Assembly (NCBI RefSeq): GCF_018145875.1
Contig: NZ_JAGSSV010000007.1
Location: 107,780-171,779, forward strand
Length of the DNA: 64,000 nucleotides
Reading direction: 5' to 3'
From: Marinomonas vulgaris
Lineage (GTDB): Bacteria > Pseudomonadota > Gammaproteobacteria > Pseudomonadales > Marinomonadaceae
The translations under genes and the position numbers were made by a program. A model generated the notes under the pieces. That model saw nothing but the letters and a program-made list of their open reading frames with translations, was not told the origin of the DNA and ran no database searches. Positions within the stretch are counted from its first letter, which is position 1; each line of letters opens with the position of its first letter. Positions 1-9,226 of the stretch are shown here, one piece after another.

Positions 1-24
1 CTTTTCAAGGAGGGGCATTTTTTT

Positions 25-1620
25 ATGGTAAAAATGGTGTCATCTCGTTTGCAGGGCAGAAAGAAAACCCTGTTGCTGTGTGCTTTTTTCTCCTTGGTGA
101 GCAGTATTATGGTATTTGCATCGAGCCTTTATTGGTATCTGTTGGATGACCTTGAGCAGCGCACAGACACAGCGCAACAGGTGTTAGACAATCAGATGCA
201 GAATATCTTTGTGGAGTTAAAAGAGGTTGCTGATCAAGCAACTTTTTTTTGCGAAAAAGACGATGTAAAACGGTTACAGAAAACGACTTTTTATTCGCCC
301 ATTTTTAAAGAATATGGCCTATTTGATCACGATTATAAGCTCTTTTGCTCCAATATAGGGCCGATTGATATTACCCTGTACAGTACCGTGATTGAGCGCT
401 TAAAAAGCAGTCAAGACAGGAAAACGGTTTCTTTAAGTCAATCTAACACCTTAAGCGAGTCAACCTTCTTTGCCTTTTATCAGCGTGAGGATGGACTGGG
501 TGTAAACGGGTTAGCGCCACCGCGCAGCTTCTCTTTGTTTATCGATCAAATATTGCGACCAGATTATCATTACCTATTGACCATTGGGAAAAACACCATC
601 GATTCCCGTCGTGATGCTCATCAGCATTCTGCCAGTCATAGCGCTGCTGTAGGCGTTTTAGCACATAGATCTGTGACCTTGGACGATTGGTCGTTAACGT
701 TGAAAGTATTTCTGCCAACAGCCTTGTACTGGCAATATTGCTTGTTGTTGCTGCCTTTTGCCATCGTCAGTTGGTTGATACTGTTAGTGGCGTTTTACAG
801 CGCCACTCTGTTATGGCATCACTATCAGCATTCTTTGCATCACTGTATAAAGCGTGCCATTAAGCGCAATGAAATGCAGGTGCATTACCAGCCTATTGTG
901 TCGCTACAAAGAGACAAGCCCCATGAATTGGAAGCCTTGATCCGGTGGCATTCGGAGCGTCATGGTCAAGTCTCGCCCTTGATAATTGTTGATACCGCCA
1001 ATCGATTGGGGTTAATGGAAGAGCTCACCTGGATGGTGATTCGACAAGTGGGCAATTTTTACCGGGACAACCACACTGTACTCAAAGACATTAAAACAGC
1101 GGTTAACGTGGATAGGTTTAGTTTACTAAAAGATAGTTTTACACCTATGTTAGCCGAGTTGCTTAACCAATATCCTGAACTAACCGGACGGTTGGGTTTA
1201 GAGGTGACGGAAACCAGTGCGCTGAACGATGATGAGTTGCCACTGATGGTCAGCCGATTTGAGCATCTTAAAAAAATTGGTGTAAGCCTGTCGGTGGATG
1301 ATTTCGGTACAGGCTATTCTGGCTTAGATTTTTTGCGCCGATTCCCTTACGACACCTTAAAACTGGATCAGGTTTTTATCGCCAGTTTAAAAGACGATCA
1401 CTTTTCGCGGCAGATCCTTACCTCGGTCACCAAGTTAGCAAAAGAGCTGGGCATGGAACTGATTGCAGAAGGGGTAGAGCGCCAGGATCAGTTAGAAGCG
1501 GTACAGATGTTGGGGGTTGATAGGGTTCAAGGCTATTTTTTCAGCCGGCCACTTCCCAAGGAACAAGTAGTTGCCTGGTTGCTAGACAACACACCGGCCA
1601 ACACTCCTGTATGCCGTTAA
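25..1620 (+). CDS. Membrane EAL-domain c-di-GMP phosphodiesterase with CSS-type sensor
   Basis: Predicted cyclic-di-GMP phosphodiesterase of 531 residues. An N-terminal membrane segment (about 15-40) and a second one (about 232-258) flank a periplasmic region with two cysteines, C76 and C108; C108 is followed by Ser, as in CSS-motif sensors of the PdeB/PdeC type. The C-terminal half is an EAL domain with the catalytic EAL at about residue 303 and the later DDFGTG and KLD motifs, so it should be active. There is no GGDEF domain. An AAGGAGG ribosome site at 8-14 supports the ATG at 25. By analogy with the family, periplasmic redox or disulfide state would control hydrolysis; the signal itself cannot be read from the sequence. 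Confidence 0.88.
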   Translation: MVKMVSSRLQGRKKTLLLCAFFSLVSSIMVFASSLYWYLLDDLEQRTDTAQQVLDNQMQNIFVELKEVADQATFFCEKDDVKRLQKTTFYSPIFKEYGLFDHDYKLFCSNIGPIDITLYSTVIERLKSSQDRKTVSLSQSNTLSESTFFAFYQREDGLGVNGLAPPRSFSLFIDQILRPDYHYLLTIGKNTIDSRRDAHQHSASHSAAVGVLAHRSVTLDDWSLTLKVFLPTALYWQYCLLLLPFAIVSWLILLVAFYSATLLWHHYQHSLHHCIKRAIKRNEMQVHYQPIVSLQRDKPHELEALIRWHSERHGQVSPLIIVDTANRLGLMEELTWMVIRQVGNFYRDNHTVLKDIKTAVNVDRFSLLKDSFTPMLAELLNQYPELTGRLGLEVTETSALNDDELPLMVSRFEHLKKIGVSLSVDDFGTGYSGLDFLRRFPYDTLKLDQVFIASLKDDHFSRQILTSVTKLAKELGMELIAEGVERQDQLEAVQMLGVDRVQGYFFSRPLPKEQVVAWLLDNTPANTPVCR

Positions 1621-1701
1621 CCGACCGCCAGGCAGGATTGTATTCTGTGCGGGCTTCTCTTACTCTCTATCGCTTCATCTTTAGGCTCAAGGTTTTAGGT
1701 T

Positions 1702-2052
1702 ATGGCAACGCTGGTTTTTCGACTGAAATACGTTCCCGAAGAAGAAGCAGACGACATTCGTCAGCTGCTATTCGATAACGATATCGCCTTTTATGAAACC
1801 AGTGCGGGGCGGTGGCAGATTTCAATGGCGGGTTTGTGGGTGAAAGACAAAGAACAAGCCACAAAGGCCATTGCACTAATTCGTGAAGACCAGCACAAAC
1901 GCGCTCAAACCATGCGGCCGATTAGCTTAGGGCAATGGGTTTTAGGGTATTTGCAGCACGCAAAAGAGAATCCCGCCGAAGCGTTTTTTACGCTGATCGC
2001 CGTGATTCTTATATTAGGATTGTCGATCCTTCCTTTCACCTTATGGTTGTGA
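1702..2052 (+). CDS. DUF6164 family small membrane protein
   Basis: A 116-residue protein resembling the DUF6164 family, with no known function. The N-terminal 60 residues look like a small soluble alpha/beta domain of the putative signal-transducing DUF2007 type, and the C-terminal 20 residues (about 95-115) form a single hydrophobic membrane anchor. Its stop codon lies directly before the GTG that could start the next open frame, so translational coupling with rlmF is possible. Confidence 0.7.
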   Translation: MATLVFRLKYVPEEEADDIRQLLFDNDIAFYETSAGRWQISMAGLWVKDKEQATKAIALIREDQHKRAQTMRPISLGQWVLGYLQHAKENPAEAFFTLIAVILILGLSILPFTLWL

Positions 2053-2139
2053 GTGTCCTATATAACGAATGGTCGCGAGTTTTCGTATCGGGTTGACTTG
2101 GGAATTCAGTTATACTTTGGGTTTGATTTTTACAATGGC

Positions 2140-3126
2140 ATGAACGTGGTCTCAAAAAGCAAGAACATCAAGGGCAAACGCTCGAACAAGTTAGAACTGC
2201 ATCCTCGTAATCCCCATCGGGCGCGCTACGATTTTGGTTTATTGGCGGATTCTTGCCCAGAACTGTCCAGCGTTATTCAGTTGAATCAACAGGGTAATGC
2301 GTCGGTGGATTTTGCTGATCCTAACGCGGTAAAAATCCTCAATCGTGCTTTATTGAATCATTTTTATGGAGTGGCATTTTGGGATATCCCAGCGGGTTAT
2401 TTGTGCCCTCCTATCCCGGGCCGGGCCGATTACGTACATTATTTGGCGGATCTACTGGCTGACAGCAATCATGGAATTATCCCCCGCGGTAAGGGCGTTA
2501 AGGTGCTCGACATTGGTGTGGGGGCAAACTGTGTGTACCCGATTATCGGCCATCAAGAGTACGGTTGGCAGTTTGTCGGGTCGGATGTTAATCCTGTCGC
2601 AGTGGCGACGTGCGACGCTATAGTGGCGTCTAATCCTTGCCTGAAAGGTGCTATCAGTGCACGTTTGCAAACGCAGCCGGCCAAATTATTCGAAGGGATT
2701 TGGAAAGAGAAGGATCGTTTTGATTTAACTCTGTGCAACCCACCGTTTCACACCAGCGAATCGGCCATGTTGGGCGAATCACAGCGCAAATGGCGAGGTG
2801 TAAAAGGCAAAACAGCTACCTCTAAGCCATTATTGAATTTTGGCGGAAAAGCGGCTGAGTTATGGTGCGAAGGCGGCGAAGCGGGTTTTGTATCGAGGAT
2901 GATCAAAGAGAGCGCTCATTACGGCGATCATTGCTTTTGGTTCACCTCGCTCATTGCCAGACAAAGTAATTTAGAGGCGATATACCGCGCTTTAAAAGCA
3001 GCGGGTGCTCGTCAAGTTAAAACCATTAATATGGCTCAAGGGCAAAAAATCAGCCGTTTTGTGGCGTGGAGTTTCCTTGCTGATGACCAAATGGATTACT
3101 GGAAAGACACCTATTGGGCTCATTAA
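2140..3126 (+). CDS. rlmF: 23S rRNA (adenine(1618)-N6)-methyltransferase
   Basis: SAM-dependent methyltransferase that makes m6A1618 in 23S rRNA. The LHPRNPHRARYDF segment near the N terminus, the SAM-binding VLDIGVGANCVYPIIG motif and the catalytic NPPF motif identify RlmF. The frame is open from a GTG at 2053, but the family normally begins shortly before LHPRNPHR. The ATG at 2140 gives 328 residues, close to the roughly 308 of E. coli RlmF. A TATACT -10-like element at 2111-2116 inside the extra stretch also favours the later start. If the GTG at 2053 is used, the protein is 357 residues and directly abuts the preceding gene. Confidence 0.85.
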   Translation: MNVVSKSKNIKGKRSNKLELHPRNPHRARYDFGLLADSCPELSSVIQLNQQGNASVDFADPNAVKILNRALLNHFYGVAFWDIPAGYLCPPIPGRADYVHYLADLLADSNHGIIPRGKGVKVLDIGVGANCVYPIIGHQEYGWQFVGSDVNPVAVATCDAIVASNPCLKGAISARLQTQPAKLFEGIWKEKDRFDLTLCNPPFHTSESAMLGESQRKWRGVKGKTATSKPLLNFGGKAAELWCEGGEAGFVSRMIKESAHYGDHCFWFTSLIARQSNLEAIYRALKAAGARQVKTINMAQGQKISRFVAWSFLADDQMDYWKDTYWAH

Positions 3127-3269
3127 TGCCAGTTAGTCGATAGTCGGTTTACAGAGCAACACAGTGTAAGCATGGTATAAAAGACACTTAGGCCCTATTA
3201 TTCTGGATTAGATAGCTTGCAACTTTATAACCAACGCGGCTACAGCATTGCCATTTAAGAGGTATTAGC

Positions 3270-5579
3270 GTGTTAAAAAGCTTTCGGGCACGACTCATTT
3301 TGTTCATTTTATTGCTGCTGGCTTTAGCTCAGTTTGGCACGGCGTTGGCAGTCTTGTCTTCGCTAAAAGAAGCGAACTATAAGCAAGGTGTTCAGTCGAT
3401 AAATGTGTCCCGTAATGTATTTGATTTATTCTTAGAAAGTCGGGCTGAGCAGCTTACTAAAGGGGTGGAGATTCTGGCCTCGGACTTTGGTTTCAAGCAA
3501 GCGGTCGCGACACGAGAAACCAGCACCATCGGCTCGGTGTTGCAAAATCATGGTGCGCGTATTAGTGCTGATATTTCTTTGTTGGTATCGCCCAATGGTG
3601 CGCTTATTACTGCGACTCAAGATGTAGGCGAAAACCCTACCATTGCACAGCTGGTGATGGCGGCTCGTCGATCTGGCGGTTCTTCCATTAGCACCATGAT
3701 TGCCTTTGAAGGCACGTCTTATCAATTGGTGTTGGTGCCGATTAAAGCGCCAAATGTGATTGCTTGGATCGGCATGGCATTTCAGCTTGATCAAGCATTA
3801 GCCGAACAAATAAAAGCGGTGACAGGGTTAGACATCAGTTTTGTGAACGAAAACGACCCTTTGCACCTGATGTCAGGTGGTTCTACCTTGCCACCGCAAG
3901 AAAAGGTGCAAATATTTAAGCGTATTGGCAATGTGGAAGCCATTCTCCAATATCCAGCGTTTTCAGCCGACGAAAAATACTTGTCCCTAGGAGTGGATAT
4001 TGGCGTGCCCGAGCAATGGGGCATTATACATTTGCCTTATGGCCCTTGGCTGCAAAGCTACAACAATACCCGTAATCAGTTGGTGTGGATTTTTACCGGT
4101 GCACTGGCTTTGGCCCTGTTATTTGGTATTGCCTTAGCGCGCAACATGACACAGCCAATCCAAACTCTAGTGGAATACGCTCGACAAATCGGCATGGGCG
4201 GCAATAAAAGTCGCTGTGATGCACCTCATATTGAGGGAGAGTTTGGCGTCTTGTCTAACACCATGGAAACCATGCAAGAATCGATAGTGTGTCGTGAAGA
4301 ATTGCTTACCCATCGAGCGTCTCATGATCAGCTAACGGGATTGTTTAATCAAAGCGCGGTGGAATCTTATCTCGCAGAGGCGTTATCTAAAACCCAAGGT
4401 GGTTTGATGTTGGTGAATTTGCGACATTTTAAGCGCACCAATAACATGCTGGGCTTTGATGTGGGTAACGTCTTATTGTCCAAAGTGGCTCTGCGACTGC
4501 AAAATTGGGGCGACGACGTGACCATGCTAGCGCGTTTAAGCGGCGATAAATTTTTATTTGTTTTCGAACGGCCAGTTCAGCAAGCCGATTGCGAAAGTTT
4601 AAAGCAATGTTTTGCGCAAGAATTTGATATCTCGGCGGATTCCAGTATTCGAATAGAGATTAGCATCGCTGTTTTGCCTTTTGAGCATGCGACACAGGAT
4701 GTGAACAGTGCCATGCGCCGTCTTGAAATCGTGGCCGATAAAGCCCGTGAAGACAAAAACTTGTGCGTGTTTTACGAAGAAGGGCAAGACGAAAACCATC
4801 GTCGACAATTGACCATTATTCGTGATCTGCCCACCGCGCTTGATAACGATGAACTGTTTGTCGTGTACCAGCCAAAGGTGTGTTTGGTATCGGATAGCTG
4901 TCATGAGTCGGAAGCCTTGATTCGTTGGATTCACCCCGAGCTTGGGTTCATCCCTCCGGATGAGTTTATTGCCCTGCTAGAACACGCTGGGAGCATTCAA
5001 ATACTCACCAAATGGGTTCTTAATAAAGTGTTGTCACAGCTGAGTGTATGGTGGCAACAAGGTGACGAAATGCGCGTGGCGGTGAATTTATCCGCGCATG
5101 ATTTGCTCGATGACATGCTTCCCACCATGGTGGCAGAAGCCTTAGCGGCGAATCAATTACCTGCGTCGGCCTTGGCGTTAGAAGTAACAGAAAGCGCGGT
5201 AATGAAAGATCGAGAGAAAGTCATCGCCGTGCTGGATGCGTTACAAGATATGGGTGTTCATCTCGCCATTGATGATTTTGGAACCGGACAGTCTTCATTA
5301 GCGTATCTACGTGAGTTGCCAGTGAACGAGGTGAAAATCGACCGTGCGTTTATTCAATTCATCGACACGAATCAAAAAGATGAATTTATCACTACGGCGA
5401 CAATCGATTTATCCCATAGTTTGGGTTTTAGTGTGACCGCAGAAGGGGCTGAAAATGCCGAGGCTGTGGCGTTATTAACACAGCGTCGCTGTGATAAAGT
5501 ACAAGGTTACTTTTTTTCTAAACCTTTGGTAGCGAACGAGTTTTTTTCATGGCGCAAAGCCTTTAATTCAGATAAATAA
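3270..5579 (+). CDS. Membrane GGDEF-EAL protein, degenerate GGDEF, intact EAL
   Basis: A 769-residue c-di-GMP turnover protein. Order: membrane segment at about 7-30, a Cache-like periplasmic sensor to about 268, a second membrane segment (about 270-292), HAMP, GGDEF (about 345-500) and EAL (about 515-760). The signature at about residue 424 reads SGDKF instead of GGDEF, so cyclase activity is probably lost and the domain may only bind GTP or regulate. EALIRW (about 549) and DDFGTG are intact, so phosphodiesterase activity is expected. The GTG start at 3270 has an AAGAGG ribosome site just upstream. It is the second EAL protein within 6 kb. Confidence 0.87.
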   Translation: MLKSFRARLILFILLLLALAQFGTALAVLSSLKEANYKQGVQSINVSRNVFDLFLESRAEQLTKGVEILASDFGFKQAVATRETSTIGSVLQNHGARISADISLLVSPNGALITATQDVGENPTIAQLVMAARRSGGSSISTMIAFEGTSYQLVLVPIKAPNVIAWIGMAFQLDQALAEQIKAVTGLDISFVNENDPLHLMSGGSTLPPQEKVQIFKRIGNVEAILQYPAFSADEKYLSLGVDIGVPEQWGIIHLPYGPWLQSYNNTRNQLVWIFTGALALALLFGIALARNMTQPIQTLVEYARQIGMGGNKSRCDAPHIEGEFGVLSNTMETMQESIVCREELLTHRASHDQLTGLFNQSAVESYLAEALSKTQGGLMLVNLRHFKRTNNMLGFDVGNVLLSKVALRLQNWGDDVTMLARLSGDKFLFVFERPVQQADCESLKQCFAQEFDISADSSIRIEISIAVLPFEHATQDVNSAMRRLEIVADKAREDKNLCVFYEEGQDENHRRQLTIIRDLPTALDNDELFVVYQPKVCLVSDSCHESEALIRWIHPELGFIPPDEFIALLEHAGSIQILTKWVLNKVLSQLSVWWQQGDEMRVAVNLSAHDLLDDMLPTMVAEALAANQLPASALALEVTESAVMKDREKVIAVLDALQDMGVHLAIDDFGTGQSSLAYLRELPVNEVKIDRAFIQFIDTNQKDEFITTATIDLSHSLGFSVTAEGAENAEAVALLTQRRCDKVQGYFFSKPLVANEFFSWRKAFNSDK

Positions 5580-5642
5580 TCTCTGATTACGGTATTTTAT
5601 GGCACGTAACAAAGAAGTGAATAACGTGAGGTATGTTGCACA

Positions 5643-6359
5643 ATGCTGTTATTGATACGAGTCACATTGCTGGTGGTGTTTATTGTGGTGGGAACTCTGC
5701 TTGGTATTGTTTTTTGTTTGCTGACATTAAAGTCTAAAAACCGCGTTTATCACCTTGCCAATGTGCTTTCCAGTTCAGCCCCTCTGTTTGGTTTAAGCGT
5801 TGAGGTGCGACAGTCTGACGCGGCTAGTACTGTGCCTCAAGCCGTGTATGTGGGTAATCACCAAAACAACTACGACTTGTTTACATTGGCGGCCATGGTA
5901 CCCAAAGGCGTGGTGACAGTGGGCAAAAAAAGCCTCCGATGGGTGCCTTTCTTTGGGATTCTGTACTGGGTAAGCGGCAACATTTTGATCAACCGTGATA
6001 ACCGCAAACAAGCGATTGCCACCATAGATCAAGTGGTGGCGAGCATGAAAAAAACCGGCTTATCGATTCTGATGTTTCCAGAAGGCACCCGCAGTCGTGG
6101 TCGTGGCTGGTTGCCGTTTAAGCGCGGGGCGTTTTACGCGGCGATTCAAGCGGGCGTGCCGATCGTGCCGATTGTGTGCAGCGACACTCATCGTCAAGTG
6201 AAATTGAATCGTTGGAACAATGGACGAGTGATTGTCGAAACACTGGATCCAATTGAAACACAGGGTCTAAATGTCGAAGATGTTGGCGATTTACTGGCCT
6301 TATGTGAAAGCCGCATGCATGAGACTAAACTGCGTTTAGACGCTGAGCTAGCTCGTTAG
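5643..6359 (+). CDS. plsC: 1-acyl-sn-glycerol-3-phosphate acyltransferase
   Basis: Membrane acyltransferase converting lysophosphatidate to phosphatidate in phospholipid synthesis. An N-terminal hydrophobic segment (about 1-28) is followed by the HX4D catalytic motif in GNHQNNYD (about 76-83) and the glycerol-phosphate-binding FPEGTRSRG motif. The length of 238 residues is normal for PlsC. It starts 63 nt after the GGDEF-EAL gene and is convergent with the GTPase gene, with only 6 nt between the two ends. Confidence 0.9.
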   Translation: MLLLIRVTLLVVFIVVGTLLGIVFCLLTLKSKNRVYHLANVLSSSAPLFGLSVEVRQSDAASTVPQAVYVGNHQNNYDLFTLAAMVPKGVVTVGKKSLRWVPFFGILYWVSGNILINRDNRKQAIATIDQVVASMKKTGLSILMFPEGTRSRGRGWLPFKRGAFYAAIQAGVPIVPIVCSDTHRQVKLNRWNNGRVIVETLDPIETQGLNVEDVGDLLALCESRMHETKLRLDAELAR

Positions 6360-6365
6360 ATCTGT

Positions 6366-7709
6366 CTAAATCTGAGCCTCTAAAATAGCCTGTATGGCCC
6401 GCTTAGTTGGGTGATGCTCGGGTAAGCTAGCCGATGCCCATTCTGGGTGTTGCTGAGCTTGTTTCCAATGCGGTTTTAACGGCGTAATCAAGGCTTCGTT
6501 GGTTGATTTATCGGCTATCTGATAAGCTTCTTGGGAGGCGTGACCGCGCTGATGAAGGTGTTGAACCAGGCTCAATCCTCGCAAACACAATAAGGTCAGC
6601 GTTGCTTGCTCAAGACACAAATAATGGTGCTTGGTGAGTTTGCTTTTTAAGGTGTCTTTGTAGCGCAGCCCTGTTTTCCACGTGGCACCGAGCACCGCGC
6701 CAATGGTTGTGGCAGTGCCTAGGGTTAATCCTGCCGACATCACATCGATACCCGCACCAATAGCCGCGCCTTTTAAGGCACTGGTGCCCGTTTCTATGCC
6801 CCATTCTTTGAGTGTGTCGGCGTCAAAAATGTCCTGTTGCCAGCGCGCATTTTGAATGGACAGAGGCGAATTGATCACGTCCCCCTGTTGAAACTCGTAC
6901 AACCTCAATAAGTTAGTGATGTATTGACCTTCCAAATCCCGAACCTTGTCTTCAAACAGCAAAGATTCTGTATCGCTAGGCGGATAATGGCGGCATTCTG
7001 TGCGAGTGCTGGCGGCTTTGATGAGTAAGTCGGCCAGTTGTTGATTGGCCAAGGTTCGGCGCAACGTGGCGGCTTCTTCCCGAGATTGAATAAGCTGTGT
7101 TAAGGTATCGTATTGGTCGGGCATCAGGCTTTGAATGCTCTGATACAGGCGTTTTTCATCTTCAAAATAAAACGCCACGGTATCGTATTTGATTAAGGCA
7201 TGCAGGTGACGTTCGGCCAATACCTGACGCCAAGCTTCCCAATGTGCGCTGGTGGTGGCGCTGAAATTCAGTACTGGAATAATCGGCTTGCTGGCGCTGG
7301 CAAGAATCGCTAATTCGTCCAAATATTTGCCCAGTGGCGCTTGGCGCACGTCAATCACATACAAAATAATGTCAGCTTGACTAAGCTGTTTGAGAATTTT
7401 TGCTTCTTGTTCGAACTCGTCTTGCGCGAAGTCGCTGTTGCAAAATGGAGCAAGCCAGTCGGCACCTTGATATCGAGCAAAATCATCGCTTTGGCGAATT
7501 TCCCACAAACCAAGGGAGTCTTCAAATCCTGGCGTGTCGGTTAAGGTAATAACAGGTTTACCATCGAGCTGAATGTTTACGCTTTCCACATGACGAGTGG
7601 TGCCGGCCCTGTTATTAACGTCGCCAAAATCGTGGCGGCGCAGCAGGGTGCGAATCAGCGACGTTTTTCCGGTGTTGGCGTGACCCACCACTAAAAGCGA
7701 TATCGACAC
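6366..7709 (-). CDS. DUF3482 GTPase
   Basis: A 447-residue GTPase-like protein with an Era/Der-type G domain at the N terminus: P-loop GHANTGKTS at about 9-17, the switch-I Thr in AGTTRH and the DTPG motif. The usual NKxD specificity motif is replaced by an LNFSA-like segment, so nucleotide specificity is uncertain. The C-terminal half matches DUF3482 and contains Gly/Ala-rich hydrophobic helices. It starts at a GTG only 3 nt after the stop of the DUF2868 gene, so the two are co-transcribed. I know of no established function. Confidence 0.82.
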   Translation of the reverse strand: MSISLLVVGHANTGKTSLIRTLLRRHDFGDVNNRAGTTRHVESVNIQLDGKPVITLTDTPGFEDSLGLWEIRQSDDFARYQGADWLAPFCNSDFAQDEFEQEAKILKQLSQADIILYVIDVRQAPLGKYLDELAILASASKPIIPVLNFSATTSAHWEAWRQVLAERHLHALIKYDTVAFYFEDEKRLYQSIQSLMPDQYDTLTQLIQSREEAATLRRTLANQQLADLLIKAASTRTECRHYPPSDTESLLFEDKVRDLEGQYITNLLRLYEFQQGDVINSPLSIQNARWQQDIFDADTLKEWGIETGTSALKGAAIGAGIDVMSAGLTLGTATTIGAVLGATWKTGLRYKDTLKSKLTKHHYLCLEQATLTLLCLRGLSLVQHLHQRGHASQEAYQIADKSTNEALITPLKPHWKQAQQHPEWASASLPEHHPTKRAIQAILEAQI

Positions 7710-7712
7710 ACA

Positions 7713-9038
7713 TTACTCCTTGATTAACAGTGGGGAAAACGTCACCTGGGCTTCATTGGCCAGTCGTTGCCAGTCTTCCATAAAAGCGGCGGACTCGGCG
7801 TCTGCGACAACCAACATCAGCGCCGGATACGACTTGCTCGCTGCAGTAAAAAACCGTCGTGTGCCTCGATCTGGGCTTTGTGCGCCATTGACCAGCACAT
7901 ACACAGGCGATGGGCTGGACGACCCAAGAAATTGCGCCTGTTCATCACGGCTATTTAGGGTCGCCACCGATGAAACCTGACTCAGCTCGACAGGCGCGGC
8001 GTCGCTCCATTCGAACAGCTTCCAATCGCCAGACAGTGCTGCAGGGAAAATAGCACCCTGCTGGTGGGTGGAGTCGGTTAATGACACCGTTAGGTGAGGC
8101 TGTGTTTGTTCATCGATGATGTGTCGAGTCTGCGTTTCTTTTTGTTGGTAACGGCTTTGAATGATTCTTTCGGCGGTAGTGAGCGGCAAGGTCGCACGAC
8201 GCCAGCGATAGATCAGACCACAAACAATCGCAAGAAAGAGTCGCGGTAAAACCCCATACAAGAAGATGCTGGCCAGCAGAAAGTTCGCCCAATGTTGTCG
8301 AGTGCTAGCGCTTTGCGATACCAAATCCACGCGGCTGGCCAATACATCCAACTTATTGGGGAGGGCTAAGCCAAACCACTGAGGAACAACGCTAAGCGAC
8401 TGAGTGAGCTGAAGAAAGGCTTGATCGCTCAATAGTGTGGTTTCCCATACAAAATCCACCTGATTGGTGAGCAATAAAAGCAAGGTCATCAACCAGCCGG
8501 CGAATAAATAACCACACCATGCGGTGTGTGATACACCACTGACCAGCCAAGTGTTGCTGTGTGACGGACATTGCCACTGTAAAAAAGCGTCGCTGACGTG
8601 ATGGTCTATGTTGGTGTGCTTGGCGATTTTCTTGTTGAGGAAAAGTAGGCTATTAAGCAAAAAACCTTGCCCAGCGGGACGACGTTTCATGGTCGCGACC
8701 AAGGTAATGCTCCAAATGAGCAGATTTAGGCAATGAAAGCCTAACATGACAATTAACAGCCAAAAAATATTGACCTGATTAGATTCGCTAGTGGCAAACG
8801 CTGAGGGCACAGCAAGAAACCCCAGCACAAAAGACACAACCAGCAAGATCAGCACTGCGCGATGAAAGTGGCGTATGAGCTGGCCAAACTGCGCTGCGTA
8901 GCTGTTTTCTAACGGATAGTTGTCTAACTTATCGAGGGCGCTGGGTAAATTTTCGGCATGAGTGGAGAGGCGAAAATCTGTGTGTGTTTCCAGCCAAGCG
9001 GCAAGCGCCAGTTTCGCTCTTGGCATCAAAAAGGTCAT
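7713..9038 (-). CDS. DUF2868 membrane protein, partner of DUF3482 GTPase
   Basis: A 441-residue membrane protein of the DUF2868 family, of unknown function. Hydrophobic segments lie at about 55-85, 95-115, 175-190 and 265-290; the C-terminal 150 residues look soluble. The DUF2868-DUF3482 pair is a recurrent two-gene unit in gammaproteobacteria, which suggests a membrane-tethered GTPase system, but the role is unknown. A gap of 188 bp separates it from the divergent chemotaxis receptor gene. Confidence 0.8.
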   Translation of the reverse strand: MTFLMPRAKLALAAWLETHTDFRLSTHAENLPSALDKLDNYPLENSYAAQFGQLIRHFHRAVLILLVVSFVLGFLAVPSAFATSESNQVNIFWLLIVMLGFHCLNLLIWSITLVATMKRRPAGQGFLLNSLLFLNKKIAKHTNIDHHVSDAFLQWQCPSHSNTWLVSGVSHTAWCGYLFAGWLMTLLLLLTNQVDFVWETTLLSDQAFLQLTQSLSVVPQWFGLALPNKLDVLASRVDLVSQSASTRQHWANFLLASIFLYGVLPRLFLAIVCGLIYRWRRATLPLTTAERIIQSRYQQKETQTRHIIDEQTQPHLTVSLTDSTHQQGAIFPAALSGDWKLFEWSDAAPVELSQVSSVATLNSRDEQAQFLGSSSPSPVYVLVNGAQSPDRGTRRFFTAASKSYPALMLVVADAESAAFMEDWQRLANEAQVTFSPLLIKE

Positions 9039-9226
9039 TTTATCGTGTTACCCTTAATCGCGTTGTCATAGTAGTCGCTGTTATCGCCAGTGCCATGGTG
9101 AAAAATGGGTTATCAAACTGAGCTAAAGTGTAGGTAATTGTTAATTCAGATTGCTTAGATTGATAAATCCACTCTACTATAAATTTCTATGTCGTAAAAC
9201 GATGCTGTTTATTAAGGGACAAAGTC

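Noticed and set aside
2053..2139. N-terminal extension of RlmF from the GTG at 2053
   Set aside because: The extension has no similarity to known RlmF starts as I know them, and a promoter-like element lies within it; kept as an alternative only.
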